DNA of 64,000 nt from Paenibacillus profundus. Its GTDB lineage: Bacteria; Bacillota; Bacilli; Paenibacillales; Paenibacillaceae. The notes under the pieces were generated by a model. The model saw only the letters and a list, made by a program, of their open reading frames with translations. It had not been told where the DNA came from and ran no database searches. The first letter of the stretch is position 1. Each line of letters starts with the position of its first letter. The stretch lies in NCBI RefSeq assembly GCF_021369635.1, contig NZ_JAJNBZ010000002.1, positions 1-64,000 on the forward strand, given 5' to 3'. The position numbers were made by a program, and so were the translations under genes. Below are positions 47,131-55,882 of the stretch, in pieces.

Positions 47131-48298
47131 GTGCCCAGAGGCACGCATTATCTTGTTGGTGCAAGTCCAGCCGAAGGAGGGGCCAAGCCACCTTTGTAGC
47201 TAGGGACCTACGTATGGCGAAATCCGTGTGTAGAAGCGTATCGACGAAAGTACTTGTCAGAGACAGGGCGAGCAATATGCCAGGACGTAACATGAAGTGA
47301 ATCCTGCCGCGTCGTCAAAAAGGCCTCGCAAGAGGGACGAGAGGAAGCTGAGCCCCGTTTATATGGGCGAAGGCCAAGGAAACTGTATAGGCAGCAGTGA
47401 AGAATCCTCCGGCGTACGGGGATCGGCATGGGATAAAAAGATAATGCAGTGAACTGGGGAGACCCACCCCTGCACAGATAAAAAAACTGTAAAGAGATAC
47501 TCTATAAGCACAAAAGTGAAGTGAGTTATCTGCAGGAAGGGAGTCCGAGGGGCTCATAGTACTGAGGAACCGCAGGACAACAAAACCTGTGGGAGGAGTT
47601 ATAACACCGCTGCTTGCGAATATCTATTTGAACTATTTTGATACGTTATGGGAAAAACATGGCGGCAAAATAGGAGAGCTGACGCGATACGCAGATGATT
47701 TTGTGGTCGTATGCAAAACAAGAAAAGATGCTATCCATGCATGCAAACGGATACGTTCGATTATGGAGAGGCTAGAACTTACGCTGCATCCAACCAAGAC
47801 ACGTATTGTAGGCTTGTGGACAGGCGAAGAAGGATTCGACTTTCTTGGATTGCATCACCGCAAGAAGAAAGCAAAAACCGCAAATGGTCAGGTCTACTAC
47901 ACAACACAACAGTGGCTAACCGAGAAAGCGGAGAAGCGCATACGGGAAGTGGTCAAGGAAAGATTGGTACGCCAAGGATGCGTGTAAAGTCGCTAACGGA
48001 ACATATTGAATAGCTCAATCCAAAGACACAGGGATGGCGGAATTACTACTATACGCCATACAGTCAACGTAAGATGGCGAAGTTAGACTGGTACAAGGCT
48101 AGCACGCTGGTACGCTAAGAAGAGACAACGCAAAAGCTGGATGGGTTCTGTTGCAGAAGTGATGCTAGCCAAACAGTGCAGTCTCAAAACTCTCTTGTAG
48201 TCTGCATGCACATGAATGACGAACATCGGAAAGCCGTATGAGGGAAACCTTACGTACGGTTTGATGAGGAGGGGCAGAATTATCTGCCCTTTACTCTA
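47131..48298 (+). mobile_element. Group II intron, internally deleted and decayed
   Basis: The 5' end (GTGCCCAGAGGCACGCATTA) opens domain I. The region to ~47585 has ribozyme character with typical GGGAGTCCGAGGGGCTCATAG and no open frame. Near 47589 the sequence jumps into the middle of a reverse transcriptase. The 3' end keeps domain V (about 48229-48263, with the AGC element and GGGAAACC loop region) and a domain VI hairpin (GGGGCAGA/TCTGCCC). It inserted just after the sugar-binding protein gene, downstream of its stop, on the coding strand. Confidence 0.85.
47589..48118 (+). pseudogene. Group II intron reverse transcriptase/maturase, broken
   Basis: The frame begins at GGVITPLLANIYLNYFD and keeps the catalytic YADD (LTRYADDFVVVC, about 33-44) and FLGLHHRKKK. 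The N-terminal RT blocks normally present (~200 residues) are missing. Close to 47955 the frame shifts; the maturase continues in another frame (PRMRVKSLTEHIE), meets an in-frame TAG, then resumes as LNPKTQGWRNYYYTPYSQRK with a stop at 48118. The element therefore cannot make its own maturase. Confidence 0.85.
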
Positions 48299-48347
48299 GA
48301 AACCAGTTCTTAATGCTGTATTCTTTGCATGATGTAAGGGAGTTCAA

Positions 48348-49103
48348 TTATTTATCAATAGTATAATCAATTGACTGAATAGGAACACTGCTTTTTATTA
48401 CGCTCCATTTCTTTCCCTTATTATTTTGAACTAAGGAAATATCAACCATTACCGCATCTAAGTTTTTGTCCAATAGTATGTTTTGTGAAATGTCACATTG
48501 TAACGAATACTTAACAGTAATGTTTTCCAATTCCTCTTTTTTAAAGCTTAAGTTACTAATATACTTTTCGATCTTTTTAGGAAATTTCAACTCTATTTTA
48601 GACTCATCTTTTTTTGAAAACACAGTAGTAGAAATAAGCTTTCCATTTTCAAATTTAAGATGAGATTTGATTATTGTAGCAACTTCCATATTATTTTTTG
48701 GATAATCAAATTCTTCAAATTTTTCTAAAAAATATTGTCCTGTATCTAATATAATTATCTTATTATTCTCTAAAGTGGCTTTCATTTTATTAAATTCCGG
48801 AATATATTCCGTCAATTTGAACGTTATTTTATTTTCAAGGGCCCCTATTATAGGAGTCTCTTTTAATACAATTTTACTATCTTGCATTAAGGACATTTTC
48901 TCAATGTTTAATGTTTCGATTTTATAAGGAAATGAAAGTGTCAATTTCTTTTGATTTTCGCTTATGAGAACATTATATATTAAATAGTTATCTTCATTAA
49001 TTTTGTAGTCTTTGAGTAATTCATATACTTCTTGTTCTTGTCTATCGTATTCTTGTCCCTTATCCACACACCCCAGCAACAAAAACAAAATAGATAAAAC
49101 CAA
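48348..49103 (-). CDS. Putative lipoprotein of unknown function
   Basis: A ~251-residue AT-rich gene. The N-terminus is hydrophobic with a lipobox-like LLGC (Cys ~12 of this frame), then a charged, beta-rich domain without recognised family features. The start is doubtful: the only near start is TTG at 49103, without a ribosome binding site. The frame stays open upstream as LKKTKCILVLS, which looks like the true signal peptide, and a GGATGG sequence lies further back. A start-codon loss is possible. It lies between the intron and a gene fragment. Confidence 0.5.
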   Translation of the reverse strand: MVLSILFLLLGCVDKGQEYDRQEQEVYELLKDYKINEDNYLIYNVLISENQKKLTLSFPYKIETLNIEKMSLMQDSKIVLKETPIIGALENKITFKLTEYIPEFNKMKATLENNKIIILDTGQYFLEKFEEFDYPKNNMEVATIIKSHLKFENGKLISTTVFSKKDESKIELKFPKKIEKYISNLSFKKEELENITVKYSLQCDISQNILLDKNLDAVMVDISLVQNNKGKKWSVIKSSVPIQSIDYTIDK

Positions 49104-49142
49104 AATACACTTCGTTTTTTTTAAATAATATCCATCCTTTTT

Positions 49143-49170
49143 AAATCCCCCCTCACTGAGGGGGGATTTA
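49143..49170. terminator. Perfect 10-bp hairpin
   Basis: AAATCCCCCC pairs with GGGGGGATTT around TCACTGA. It follows the minus-strand fragment at 49178-49450 and precedes the lipoprotein gene. Confidence 0.65.
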
Positions 49171-49177
49171 ATGACTA

Positions 49178-49450
49178 TTACAACGGATTATCATACAACC
49201 AATATTCAGTCCCGCCATTATTATCATAACTTGAAGCCGTATATAAAGTATCTCCAAACCAACCTTTATCTAAGTATTCATAATCTCTTTTTATAGCTTT
49301 ACATGCAGTCTTAAGTTCAGCTTTGTGATACCCTTTAACAGTATATTCAACACTAGTTTCTTTGCTGTATTCATTTCCTATTTTTACAGACATTGAGAGT
49401 TCTGCAATTTTTGCGAAATCAAATTTTGTACTTCCTGAAATTTCACCAGT
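49178..49450 (-). pseudogene. C-terminal fragment of a secreted-type protein
   Basis: The 71-codon open frame (from ATG 49393) extends upstream without a start as HTGEISGSTKFDFAKIAELSMSV, back to a TAG at about 49452-49454. It is rich in Ser, Thr, Tyr and Gly (KETSVEYTVKGYHKAELKTA, then DTLYTASSYDNNGGTEYWLY). No ribosome binding site or start precedes it, so it looks like the 3' remnant of a larger gene cut where the AraC gene's 3' flank begins. Confidence 0.5.
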
Positions 49451-49496
49451 GTGCTAGAACGGCTTGGCGGCAACGGTTTTTTTAAATGAACTCATA

Positions 49497-51797
49497 TCAA
49501 TCTTCGTCGGCGTCCGCTGCTGCCGCTGTCGCATCGGTGGCATGCAGCTTTCGGTATTGACCTGGGGTATACCCGGTTTCCTTCTTGAACTTGCGGATGA
49601 AGTTCGGCGTATCCAAATAACCGACTCGCACAATGATATCCTTCAACGGATCGCTGGTCGTCAGCAGTTGCCTTATGACCTCATCCATCCGGCGCTGCCA
49701 GATGTATTGCGAGAAGTTGCTACCGGTCTTCTCTTTGAAGGCGCGGCTCAAGTAGGATGAAGAGATAGAGTACTTCTGTGCGAGTTGCTCCAGGCTAAGG
49801 TTGTAATTGGCATATTGCTCATCGACATGGGCGATAATTTTATCCATGAGCGAGTGCTGCTCGGATTCTGTATTCTGTTCTACTCGTTTACAGATCTTGG
49901 ATGCAAGCGCGCACAGCTTCTGTTCCAGCTCCTCCAGAGATTCGAAGGAAGTCAAGTTCGGTATATCATGAACGAATTCGTCCATGCCAAGCTCTGATGC
50001 TGATTTGAGCAGCGTGTTCAAAATGTCGAAGCAGATGCAACGCAAGAGCGACACGGACAACGACTGCATTTTCACATTGGCGAAAATGGTTCCGATCATT
50101 TGCACAGCGACGATCTCATTGCCGTGCTTCAAGCTTTGGACGAGCTTGAGCAGCGCATCCTTCGGTATCCAGAAGGTGTCATTAGGCGTCTGGGATAGCT
50201 TCTCGAAGTAGGTCGTACTGCCCTTGCCGTTCGCCATGCGGCACTCCAGCGCGGAAGCTGCCTCAATGTAGGATTGATCCAGCAACGCTGGACTGGGATA
50301 GCTAGTGCCGATCCCGAATGACGGGATAAGGTGAGAACTCTCCATCACGATGACGCGCAACGCTTCGACGATCTGCTCCATCCGGTAGTTCGGCGACAGC
50401 TTGTCTTCCTCTTCCCCGTACATATTGACGATAAGCGCGATCTGATCAGACTGCGGCAGCTCGACGCCGTAAGCGTGCGCCTTGTATTCTGGAATTTCCA
50501 CCTCGGTCAGCAATTGACTGATTTCTTGGCGATCCTGAGCCGTTTGCGGTATGCCTGGATATTCGTCCCACGCCATAGCAATGACGAAGTGATGGCTGCC
50601 AGGCAGTTCGATGCCGAACATCTCCATTAGCCGCTCAGATTCCTGATCCTCAGGTGTCCCGTGCTTCAAGAGCATAAGCAGGAACTGGTTCCGTGCATAC
50701 GGTTCCTGGATATCGACACGGGTGCTGTACTCGTGCAGCATCTGGCGTATCCATTCCAGCTCGTTGCGTGATTTCGCCGGAGCCGGTGTGTTGGAGTCTG
50801 TGTTCAGCTTGGCGAATTCCATCAGATCATGGATCGGATGATATTGTCTCTTGGCCAGAAGGACAGCCGCCAAAATACCGGCCAAGACAACCACGACGAA
50901 GGCAAGCAGGAAAAACGTCTGGATATGGAAGACGCGCCCGAAAAATTGATCGCTCGGCATGGCGGTCACATACGTCCATCCGTTCAATTCGGACTTGACC
51001 GCGACGACGGAATGCGGATTGTTGTCCAACGTCAAGCTGTGGATGCCAGGGCCCAGTTCAGTCAGGACGTGCACCTCATCTGCAGGAATTGCGGTCCCAT
51101 TATTGTTGCGAGCCAGAACCCGACCGTCTTGATCGAAAATGTAGCTATTGCCATTAAAGTTATTCAGGATGGAGTCCATTAGTCCCGTAAGCTTGGATTC
51201 TTCCATTAAATACAGTACGGTTCCATGCGGATACGAGCTGTTCGGTGTAACAGGCACGAGATAAGCGAGCAACGACTTCTTGAGGTGCATGTTCGTACTC
51301 ACCGAATCCGCCGGGCGAACCGTTGGATAAGTAACCTGATTCAAATCCTTGACAATGTCTTCTCGGCTCCAATCCTCGAAGAGGTACGATTGATCGAACA
51401 TCACATCTAGGCTCGTTAACCCTCGGGAGGAATATATGACATCGTCGCCACGGAAATACAAGAAGACCTCGTCCAGTATTGAACTGTTCGCCTTGTACTT
51501 GTCCAGCGCTTGAATCGCTTCGCGCGTATAGTAAGGATGGCGCACCATATATGGAGTCAACTGATCGTCGTAGGAAATCCGGGTGGCGATATCGCGCAGT
51601 TCGGTCATGCGGGCGTCGATATTTAGCTTGACTTGGTTCAATTGATTGACATTCGATTGTTCGATTTCAGAGCGCAAGTTATTGACGGCGTTCTGATAAA
51701 TGAAGAAGGTCAGCACCACCAACGGGATGAGAAAGATTAAGACATACGAGAAAATGTACTTTAACAACAGCTTCGATTTGAAGTGATTCCAATTCAT
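49497..51797 (-). CDS. AraC-family regulator with membrane-anchored extracellular sensor (second paralog)
   Basis: A 766-residue paralog of the regulator at 38833. The openings match (WNHFKSKLL-KYI-SY, then QNAVNNLRSEIEQS; ALDKYKANSSI, then LYFRGDD-IYSSRGL). The C-terminal AraC domain is close to 660-755 (YNLSLEQLAQKYSISSSYLSRAFKEKTGSNF; DTPNFIRKFKKETGYTPGQYRKL). Cache-like sensor between two membrane helices. An Ala/Asp-rich tail follows. It faces the sugar transporter operon from the other side, so the two sensors bracket the transporter. AGGGGGATGCGGA precedes the ATG. Confidence 0.87.
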   Translation of the reverse strand: MNWNHFKSKLLLKYIFSYVLIFLIPLVVLTFFIYQNAVNNLRSEIEQSNVNQLNQVKLNIDARMTELRDIATRISYDDQLTPYMVRHPYYTREAIQALDKYKANSSILDEVFLYFRGDDVIYSSRGLTSLDVMFDQSYLFEDWSREDIVKDLNQVTYPTVRPADSVSTNMHLKKSLLAYLVPVTPNSSYPHGTVLYLMEESKLTGLMDSILNNFNGNSYIFDQDGRVLARNNNGTAIPADEVHVLTELGPGIHSLTLDNNPHSVVAVKSELNGWTYVTAMPSDQFFGRVFHIQTFFLLAFVVVVLAGILAAVLLAKRQYHPIHDLMEFAKLNTDSNTPAPAKSRNELEWIRQMLHEYSTRVDIQEPYARNQFLLMLLKHGTPEDQESERLMEMFGIELPGSHHFVIAMAWDEYPGIPQTAQDRQEISQLLTEVEIPEYKAHAYGVELPQSDQIALIVNMYGEEEDKLSPNYRMEQIVEALRVIVMESSHLIPSFGIGTSYPSPALLDQSYIEAASALECRMANGKGSTTYFEKLSQTPNDTFWIPKDALLKLVQSLKHGNEIVAVQMIGTIFANVKMQSLSVSLLRCICFDILNTLLKSASELGMDEFVHDIPNLTSFESLEELEQKLCALASKICKRVEQNTESEQHSLMDKIIAHVDEQYANYNLSLEQLAQKYSISSSYLSRAFKEKTGSNFSQYIWQRRMDEVIRQLLTTSDPLKDIIVRVGYLDTPNFIRKFKKETGYTPGQYRKLHATDATAAAADADED

Positions 51798-51892
51798 TTC
51801 CGCATCCCCCTGTGTATCATAGCTGTATACAAAAAAACGGATGTGACCGACAACTCGTCGGTATCCGATAAAGTGCGCAAAGAGGCGAGGTT

Positions 51893-51930
51893 GTTATAAA
51901 AACGCAACACTTTAATTGTAAACGATTGCA
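51893..51930 (-). promoter_or_regulatory. Promoter of the second AraC regulator overlapping a cre operator
   Basis: On the minus strand TTTACA (-35, complement of 51917-51922) and TATAAC (-10, complement of 51893-51898) are 18 bases apart. The -35 is embedded in TGCAATCGTTTACA (51917-51930), whose other strand TGTAAACGATTGCA fits the cre consensus with one mismatch. CcpA binding here would directly block RNA polymerase. Confidence 0.62.
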
Positions 51931-52168
51931 CCTGTAAAGGGAATGGCAAGGCTTATAATCCTCTTTTATCTAATTTTAAGGTTCACTTCAGATTTCTTTA
52001 ATGTAGCTCTAGTATTCTGATTATGGACCGAATGACAGATGAGTTCTTGTAAAGGAGGGTTGCCAAGCAATCGATTATTGATCTTGGACCTTGGTTAGCC
52101 GGAGTCATCCGTTGCACAAGGAAATCCGTTTCATCTTTCTCATGGTTTACAGTTTACCCCTAGAACAT
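51931..52168. other. Intergenic region upstream of the second AraC gene
   Basis: No intact gene. A strong AAAGGAGGG (~52051-52059) precedes a TTG that opens only a 12-codon frame. Another frame without start (SIIDLGPWLAGVIRCTRKS) runs across 52070-52150, perhaps gene debris. Confidence 0.3.
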
Positions 52169-52170
52169 AT

Positions 52171-52211
52171 ATAGGCCGCATCGTCTCGGAAGCGATGCGG
52201 CCCTTTTTTTG
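52171..52211 (+). terminator. GC-rich terminator
   Basis: GGCCGCATCG pairs with CGATGCGGCC and is followed on the plus strand by seven T. It also lies just past the 3' end of the minus-strand lipoprotein gene, so it may work in both directions. Confidence 0.7.
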
Positions 52212-52229
52212 TTTATTCATTCAACAATA

Positions 52230-52808
52230 TTACCTTATGGATACCACGCTATCGATCAGCAACTTGTCTTGCAGCACCGCTATGCGCTCTTCAACTTCCG
52301 ACTCCATTAGCTCCTCGAGGCTGTCGCTGTACTTACCTGCTATGTCGATGTTATACCGTCCATCCGCTTCTTTGATATTTACCTGCAAGGCGAATTGAAC
52401 GGAAGAGAGCACGCCGAACGATTCCTGTTCCTTGAACGTGTATGTTCCGTCAGCTCCTTTCTGGAAGTAGGAGTCAAATATTCGCAGAGCTTGTTCCCCG
52501 CTATAATAATCCTGCAGCGATTCGGTGAGCAATTGTTTATCTTTCTCCGTCAATGTGAGACGCTGCGAATAACGGAGCAGTTGATTTGTCCAATTCTCCA
52601 CGTCCCGCAACCATAAGAACAAGGAGATTTTGTTCGATGTTTGAAGCAGTTCGCCTGCCAGCTTGTCAGGAGCCGTCACACGGATCACATCCAAAATAGT
52701 GGCGACTGTTACGGATGTGTTCTTCTGTTCCTTCGCGCCCGTCTGCATGGAGGCACTGCACCCTGTAATAAGCAAGATTGCCATACATACCGCAATTATT
52801 TTTTTCAT
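52230..52808 (-). CDS. Lipoprotein of unknown function
   Basis: A 192-residue lipoprotein: signal peptide MKKIIAVCMAILLITGC with lipobox ITGC (Cys17). The mature part is mostly helical (LAGELLQTSNKISLFLWLRD; LTLTEKDKQLLTESLQDYYSG; SLEELMESEVEERIAVLQD). It resembles small Paenibacillus lipoproteins of unknown role; no domain is recognised. The ribosome binding site is weak on the minus strand (GAGGTGCATGAAGA region). Confidence 0.7.
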   Translation of the reverse strand: MKKIIAVCMAILLITGCSASMQTGAKEQKNTSVTVATILDVIRVTAPDKLAGELLQTSNKISLFLWLRDVENWTNQLLRYSQRLTLTEKDKQLLTESLQDYYSGEQALRIFDSYFQKGADGTYTFKEQESFGVLSSVQFALQVNIKEADGRYNIDIAGKYSDSLEELMESEVEERIAVLQDKLLIDSVVSIR

Positions 52809-52874
52809 TCTTCATGCACCTCGGTTTACAACATCTGCCTTACCCATCAGAGGACGGGAATGGCACTGTTTATT

Positions 52875-53516
52875 TTATGTGATTGATTCGAACGGAATGC
52901 CTTTGGCCACTCGTTCTTCCATGCTCATGTCACGGATCTCCTCCATGCTGTAGAACACTTCAAGCTCATTGTCGTGATCGGCTTTTTCAACGGGGGCAGT
53001 GGAGGCAGGAACGTTATTTTTATATCCAGGAAAGAAGTTAGAGATTGGATCTACTGCAGTCGAAGAATTATCTGTCAAGCAAGCTCCGCTGCATCTTCTC
53101 GTTTCGAAATGCAAATGAACCCCCTGCGCTTGGCCCGAGTTTCCCATTTCTCCCAGCTTGGTCCCCTTAACCACATTTTTATTTGTTGATACCACGGGGG
53201 ATTTGTTCATATGTGCGTATCTGGACTGATAATTTGTATTATTAATGGAATGATGAATGTAGACAACCCATCCATAACTGGTGGACCAACCGGCTCGCGC
53301 CACTTTTCCGCCATAGAAGGCTACGATAGTGTCGCCGGCAACGCCGGCCCTTCTGCCTCCGATATCGATGCCTTTGTGAGCATTTCCCTTAAAGCCTTGT
53401 GTGATTCGGGTTGAATCAGGCACCGGCCAATGGTATGTGCTCGCTGCGGATGTCGTTGCAGAAAGGGAAGCAAAGCTTAATGCAATCAGTGCGAACACAG
53501 TCACAAGCCTCCTCAT
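52875..53516 (-). CDS. Secreted M23-family metallopeptidase (LytM/lysostaphin type)
   Basis: A 213-residue exported peptidase that should cut cell-wall peptide bridges. The signal peptide is MRRLVTVFALIALSFASLSATTSAAS. The peptidase domain shows HKGIDIG (first zinc ligands H and D), SRYAHMNK and the HLHFE motif (HLHFETRRC). Two Cys near HLHFE (RRCSGACL) may form a disulfide. A hydrophilic tail of ~45 residues follows. AGGAGGT lies ten bases before ATG 53516; GTG three bases earlier is also possible. Confidence 0.88.
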   Translation of the reverse strand: MRRLVTVFALIALSFASLSATTSAASTYHWPVPDSTRITQGFKGNAHKGIDIGGRRAGVAGDTIVAFYGGKVARAGWSTSYGWVVYIHHSINNTNYQSRYAHMNKSPVVSTNKNVVKGTKLGEMGNSGQAQGVHLHFETRRCSGACLTDNSSTAVDPISNFFPGYKNNVPASTAPVEKADHDNELEVFYSMEEIRDMSMEERVAKGIPFESIT

Positions 53517-53785
53517 CACAACAAATACCTCCTCTATAGTTAAATTTACCCATATCATAATGGGTACTGCTTGTGTCTGTATATCATTTGTTTGGCTTTA
53601 ATTTATTGAATGTTTTTATCGGCGAATAGAAAATGAAAAATTCTGTTGATGGGTTGAAAGCATGTGGTTTTTGATGTGCTTATTGACCAGTGGACGTTTA
53701 CAGCGATTGGGATTTATAGTAAGGTGTTAATAAATGAATAGGGAATATTTGTATGTAAAATTGGGGCTCGAAAGAAGGTGATGAT

Positions 53786-55048
53786 ATGGGTTCTGAGCTG
53801 AGGCGCGTAGGTGAATTGATTCACGATCATCGGAAGAGGGCAAGATACACCTTACATCAGTTGTCAGCCCTCTCGGGCGTTCCGAAAGGAACAATTTCGA
53901 AAATCGAGAGAGGCGAAACGAAACATCCCGAATTAGACACCGTTCTGGCGTTATCATCTCCATTATCGATTTCATATGAAGATGTTGTGAATCATTACGT
54001 TGTAATGGAGAAACGAAAAAATATTTTGCACCATATGCTGTTAGAGGCCGTTCGGGTTAGCGACATGAATATCATTGCGAAGGTAGCCGATCGTTTTCTA
54101 GAATGCGACGGTGTGGATAGTTATGACCTAGTAGAGGAACTCTACAACATAACCGGTTCGGTGACTGATGAAATGATCAAACTTGGTTTATTTGAACTTC
54201 TCGCGAAATATGCCAGAGAGCACGGAATACAACCTTTTGTGGCGAAAGCTTTATTCCAAAAGTACTTGATTGAACGAAATGATTTCAGCAAACTGGATCT
54301 TACTTTTCAAGCCGGAACATATTTATTACTTTACGTCAATTTTTTATCGGAAGAAGAGAAGGTACTGTTACATTTCAAACTAGGTTTTCATGCTTACGCG
54401 CTGCAACTCTATGAGAAGTGTATCCATCTGTGTACTTATATCACCAAAGAGAATGATAGCGACCGTCTCACAAAAGCGCGTGCCCTACTCCTTATCTGCA
54501 ATTCCTACTACTATTTAGGCGAATACTTTATGGCTGAACAGTATCTTTGTGAATGCAAAAAGTACCCTTTTTCCGAGATTCAAGAAAATATTAAGCTTAA
54601 CGAGGCGGCGATTCAAGGTAAAAAGGGAAACAAAGATCTGGCAATATCGCAACTTACAATTTGCTTAGATCAATCCTCACCAAATAATGCGATTCATATT
54701 ATTAACGAACTTCTCGAACTATATCTCCAGAGCAAAGATATCGACGCAATAGAACAACTGATTGGTGATGAAACACGAATACTGAACGCTGATTATCATA
54801 CACCGTTTAAGAAATCAGAGTTGGCCTTATATTATAAATTAAAAGCCAGTTACTTAATATTAAAAAAGCGATTTGAAGATGCAATTGATTGCTATATAAA
54901 GAGTGCAGTATATTACTCAGAAATAAGAGCTTATAGCGATTCAAATGAATGCTTTTATTTAGTGTTCAAATTGCTATCGAATGAAACAGTTAATGTATCA
55001 GTAACTGCTCAGTTAAAAGAAGCATATAATATGCTGCGTAAACTGTAA
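53786..55048 (+). CDS. RRNPP-type peptide-responsive regulator (HTH plus TPR)
   Basis: A 420-residue cytosolic regulator. The N-terminal XRE-type helix-turn-helix (about 5-65) reads LIHDHRKRARYTLHQLSALS, then GVPKGTISKIERGETKHPEL. The rest is a series of TPR-like helical hairpins (~90-415, for example KALFQKYLIERNDFSKLDL, KARALLLICNSYYYLGEYFMAEQYL, ALYYKLKASYLILKKRFEDAIDCYIKSA). This is the layout of PlcR/NprR/Rgg-like receptors and of the AloR receptors described in Paenibacillus polymyxa, which bind a re-imported peptide. A short exported peptide gene follows 23 bases later, strongly supporting this. AAGAAGGTGAT precedes the ATG. Confidence 0.82.
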   Translation: MGSELRRVGELIHDHRKRARYTLHQLSALSGVPKGTISKIERGETKHPELDTVLALSSPLSISYEDVVNHYVVMEKRKNILHHMLLEAVRVSDMNIIAKVADRFLECDGVDSYDLVEELYNITGSVTDEMIKLGLFELLAKYAREHGIQPFVAKALFQKYLIERNDFSKLDLTFQAGTYLLLYVNFLSEEEKVLLHFKLGFHAYALQLYEKCIHLCTYITKENDSDRLTKARALLLICNSYYYLGEYFMAEQYLCECKKYPFSEIQENIKLNEAAIQGKKGNKDLAISQLTICLDQSSPNNAIHIINELLELYLQSKDIDAIEQLIGDETRILNADYHTPFKKSELALYYKLKASYLILKKRFEDAIDCYIKSAVYYSEIRAYSDSNECFYLVFKLLSNETVNVSVTAQLKEAYNMLRKL

Positions 55049-55071
55049 TTACTGCAAAGGCGGTGATTGGT

Positions 55072-55242
55072 ATGTACCAGAAAGTTCTGAAAATGGGGTT
55101 AATAATTACAACCCTGCTGTTTTGCGTATCACCTTTCATAAATAATCAAGATAAGAATAACATCACGTTAGATGATAGTATTTACAAGTTCGAATATAAT
55201 TCTTTCTCTGGGGGCGATATTGGTGAGCCCGGTGGCTGGTGA
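55072..55242 (+). CDS. Putative signalling peptide precursor of the RRNPP pair
   Basis: A 56-residue peptide (MYQKVLKMGLIITTLLFCVS at the N-terminus, a secretion signal). A polar middle (NNQDKNNITLDDSIYKFEYN) follows, and a Gly-rich C-terminus ends FSGGDIGEPGGW. Size, export signal and position directly after an HTH-TPR receptor fit the precursors of Phr/NprX/AloP-type pheromones, in which the last 5-8 residues are the active peptide. I infer that the C-terminal end is active. AAGGCGGTG precedes the ATG; a terminator follows 19 bases later, so receptor and peptide form a closed unit. Confidence 0.7.
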   Translation: MYQKVLKMGLIITTLLFCVSPFINNQDKNNITLDDSIYKFEYNSFSGGDIGEPGGW

Positions 55243-55260
55243 TATATATATAATGTGCGA

Positions 55261-55302
55261 GGTGTAAGATTGAAACTCAAATCGATCTTACATCTTTTTT
55301 TG
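55261..55302 (+). terminator. Terminator of the receptor-peptide unit
   Basis: GGTGTAAGAT pairs with ATCTTACATC and is followed by seven T. Confidence 0.85.
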
Positions 55303-55510
55303 TGCGTTTATGGTAAGTAACCTTCATTTTTCTTTAAACTAACAATCGAAAAATGTCTAATTATTAGAATTAAAGTCGAAAAGTTTTAAAATATGAAAAA
55401 TTTTAGAGAATATTGAAACATGTTTTAAATTGAATATATAAGTACTACTTCAAGTTAACTGTGATTGACTTTTAAATTCGTTGTGAAGGGAGGGTGTCAA
55501 TCCAATTTCG

Positions 55511-55750
55511 ATGGTTACGCAGGATGAAGACTTAGTACTTATACAAAAAGTTGAAGATTTGCGTCAACGCTTGATAAGAACAGTGGGTAGCATTAAAAGC
55601 TTTAATGATGAGCGTGTAGTTGAGCTTAGTCAGGAACTTGATTATTACGTACTGCAGCTTCAAAAAAGAACTATAAACATAAAACCTCAAGATGATAAAC
55701 AAAAGATAGGGTTGGGTTATTCGAATCTGCATGAAGCGAGGAACAATTAG
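55511..55750 (+). CDS. Spo0E-like aspartyl-phosphate phosphatase (left copy)
   Basis: A 79-residue two-helix protein of the Spo0E family. The signature SQELD lies at residues ~40-44 in VVELSQELDYYVLQLQKR, and LRQRLIRTVGSIKSFNDERV forms the first helix. Family members remove the phosphate from Spo0A~P and delay sporulation. It resembles the right copy (61864-62133): IKSFNDE-V-ELSQELD-Y-LQLQK. The strong GAAGGGAGGG lies 15-20 bases before ATG 55511, which is rather far; an upstream non-ATG start in this frame is possible. Confidence 0.8.
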   Translation: MVTQDEDLVLIQKVEDLRQRLIRTVGSIKSFNDERVVELSQELDYYVLQLQKRTINIKPQDDKQKIGLGYSNLHEARNN

Positions 55751-55882
55751 GTGGAAATTAAGGATATGGTGGATTATTAGTGGACAACGGTTTAGAGCTA
55801 CAATTGTAAATGATATTTAACATTATTTAGTATAATGCTTCTGCACTAATAGTTTAAATTATTCAAAGGAGGTGAAATACAT

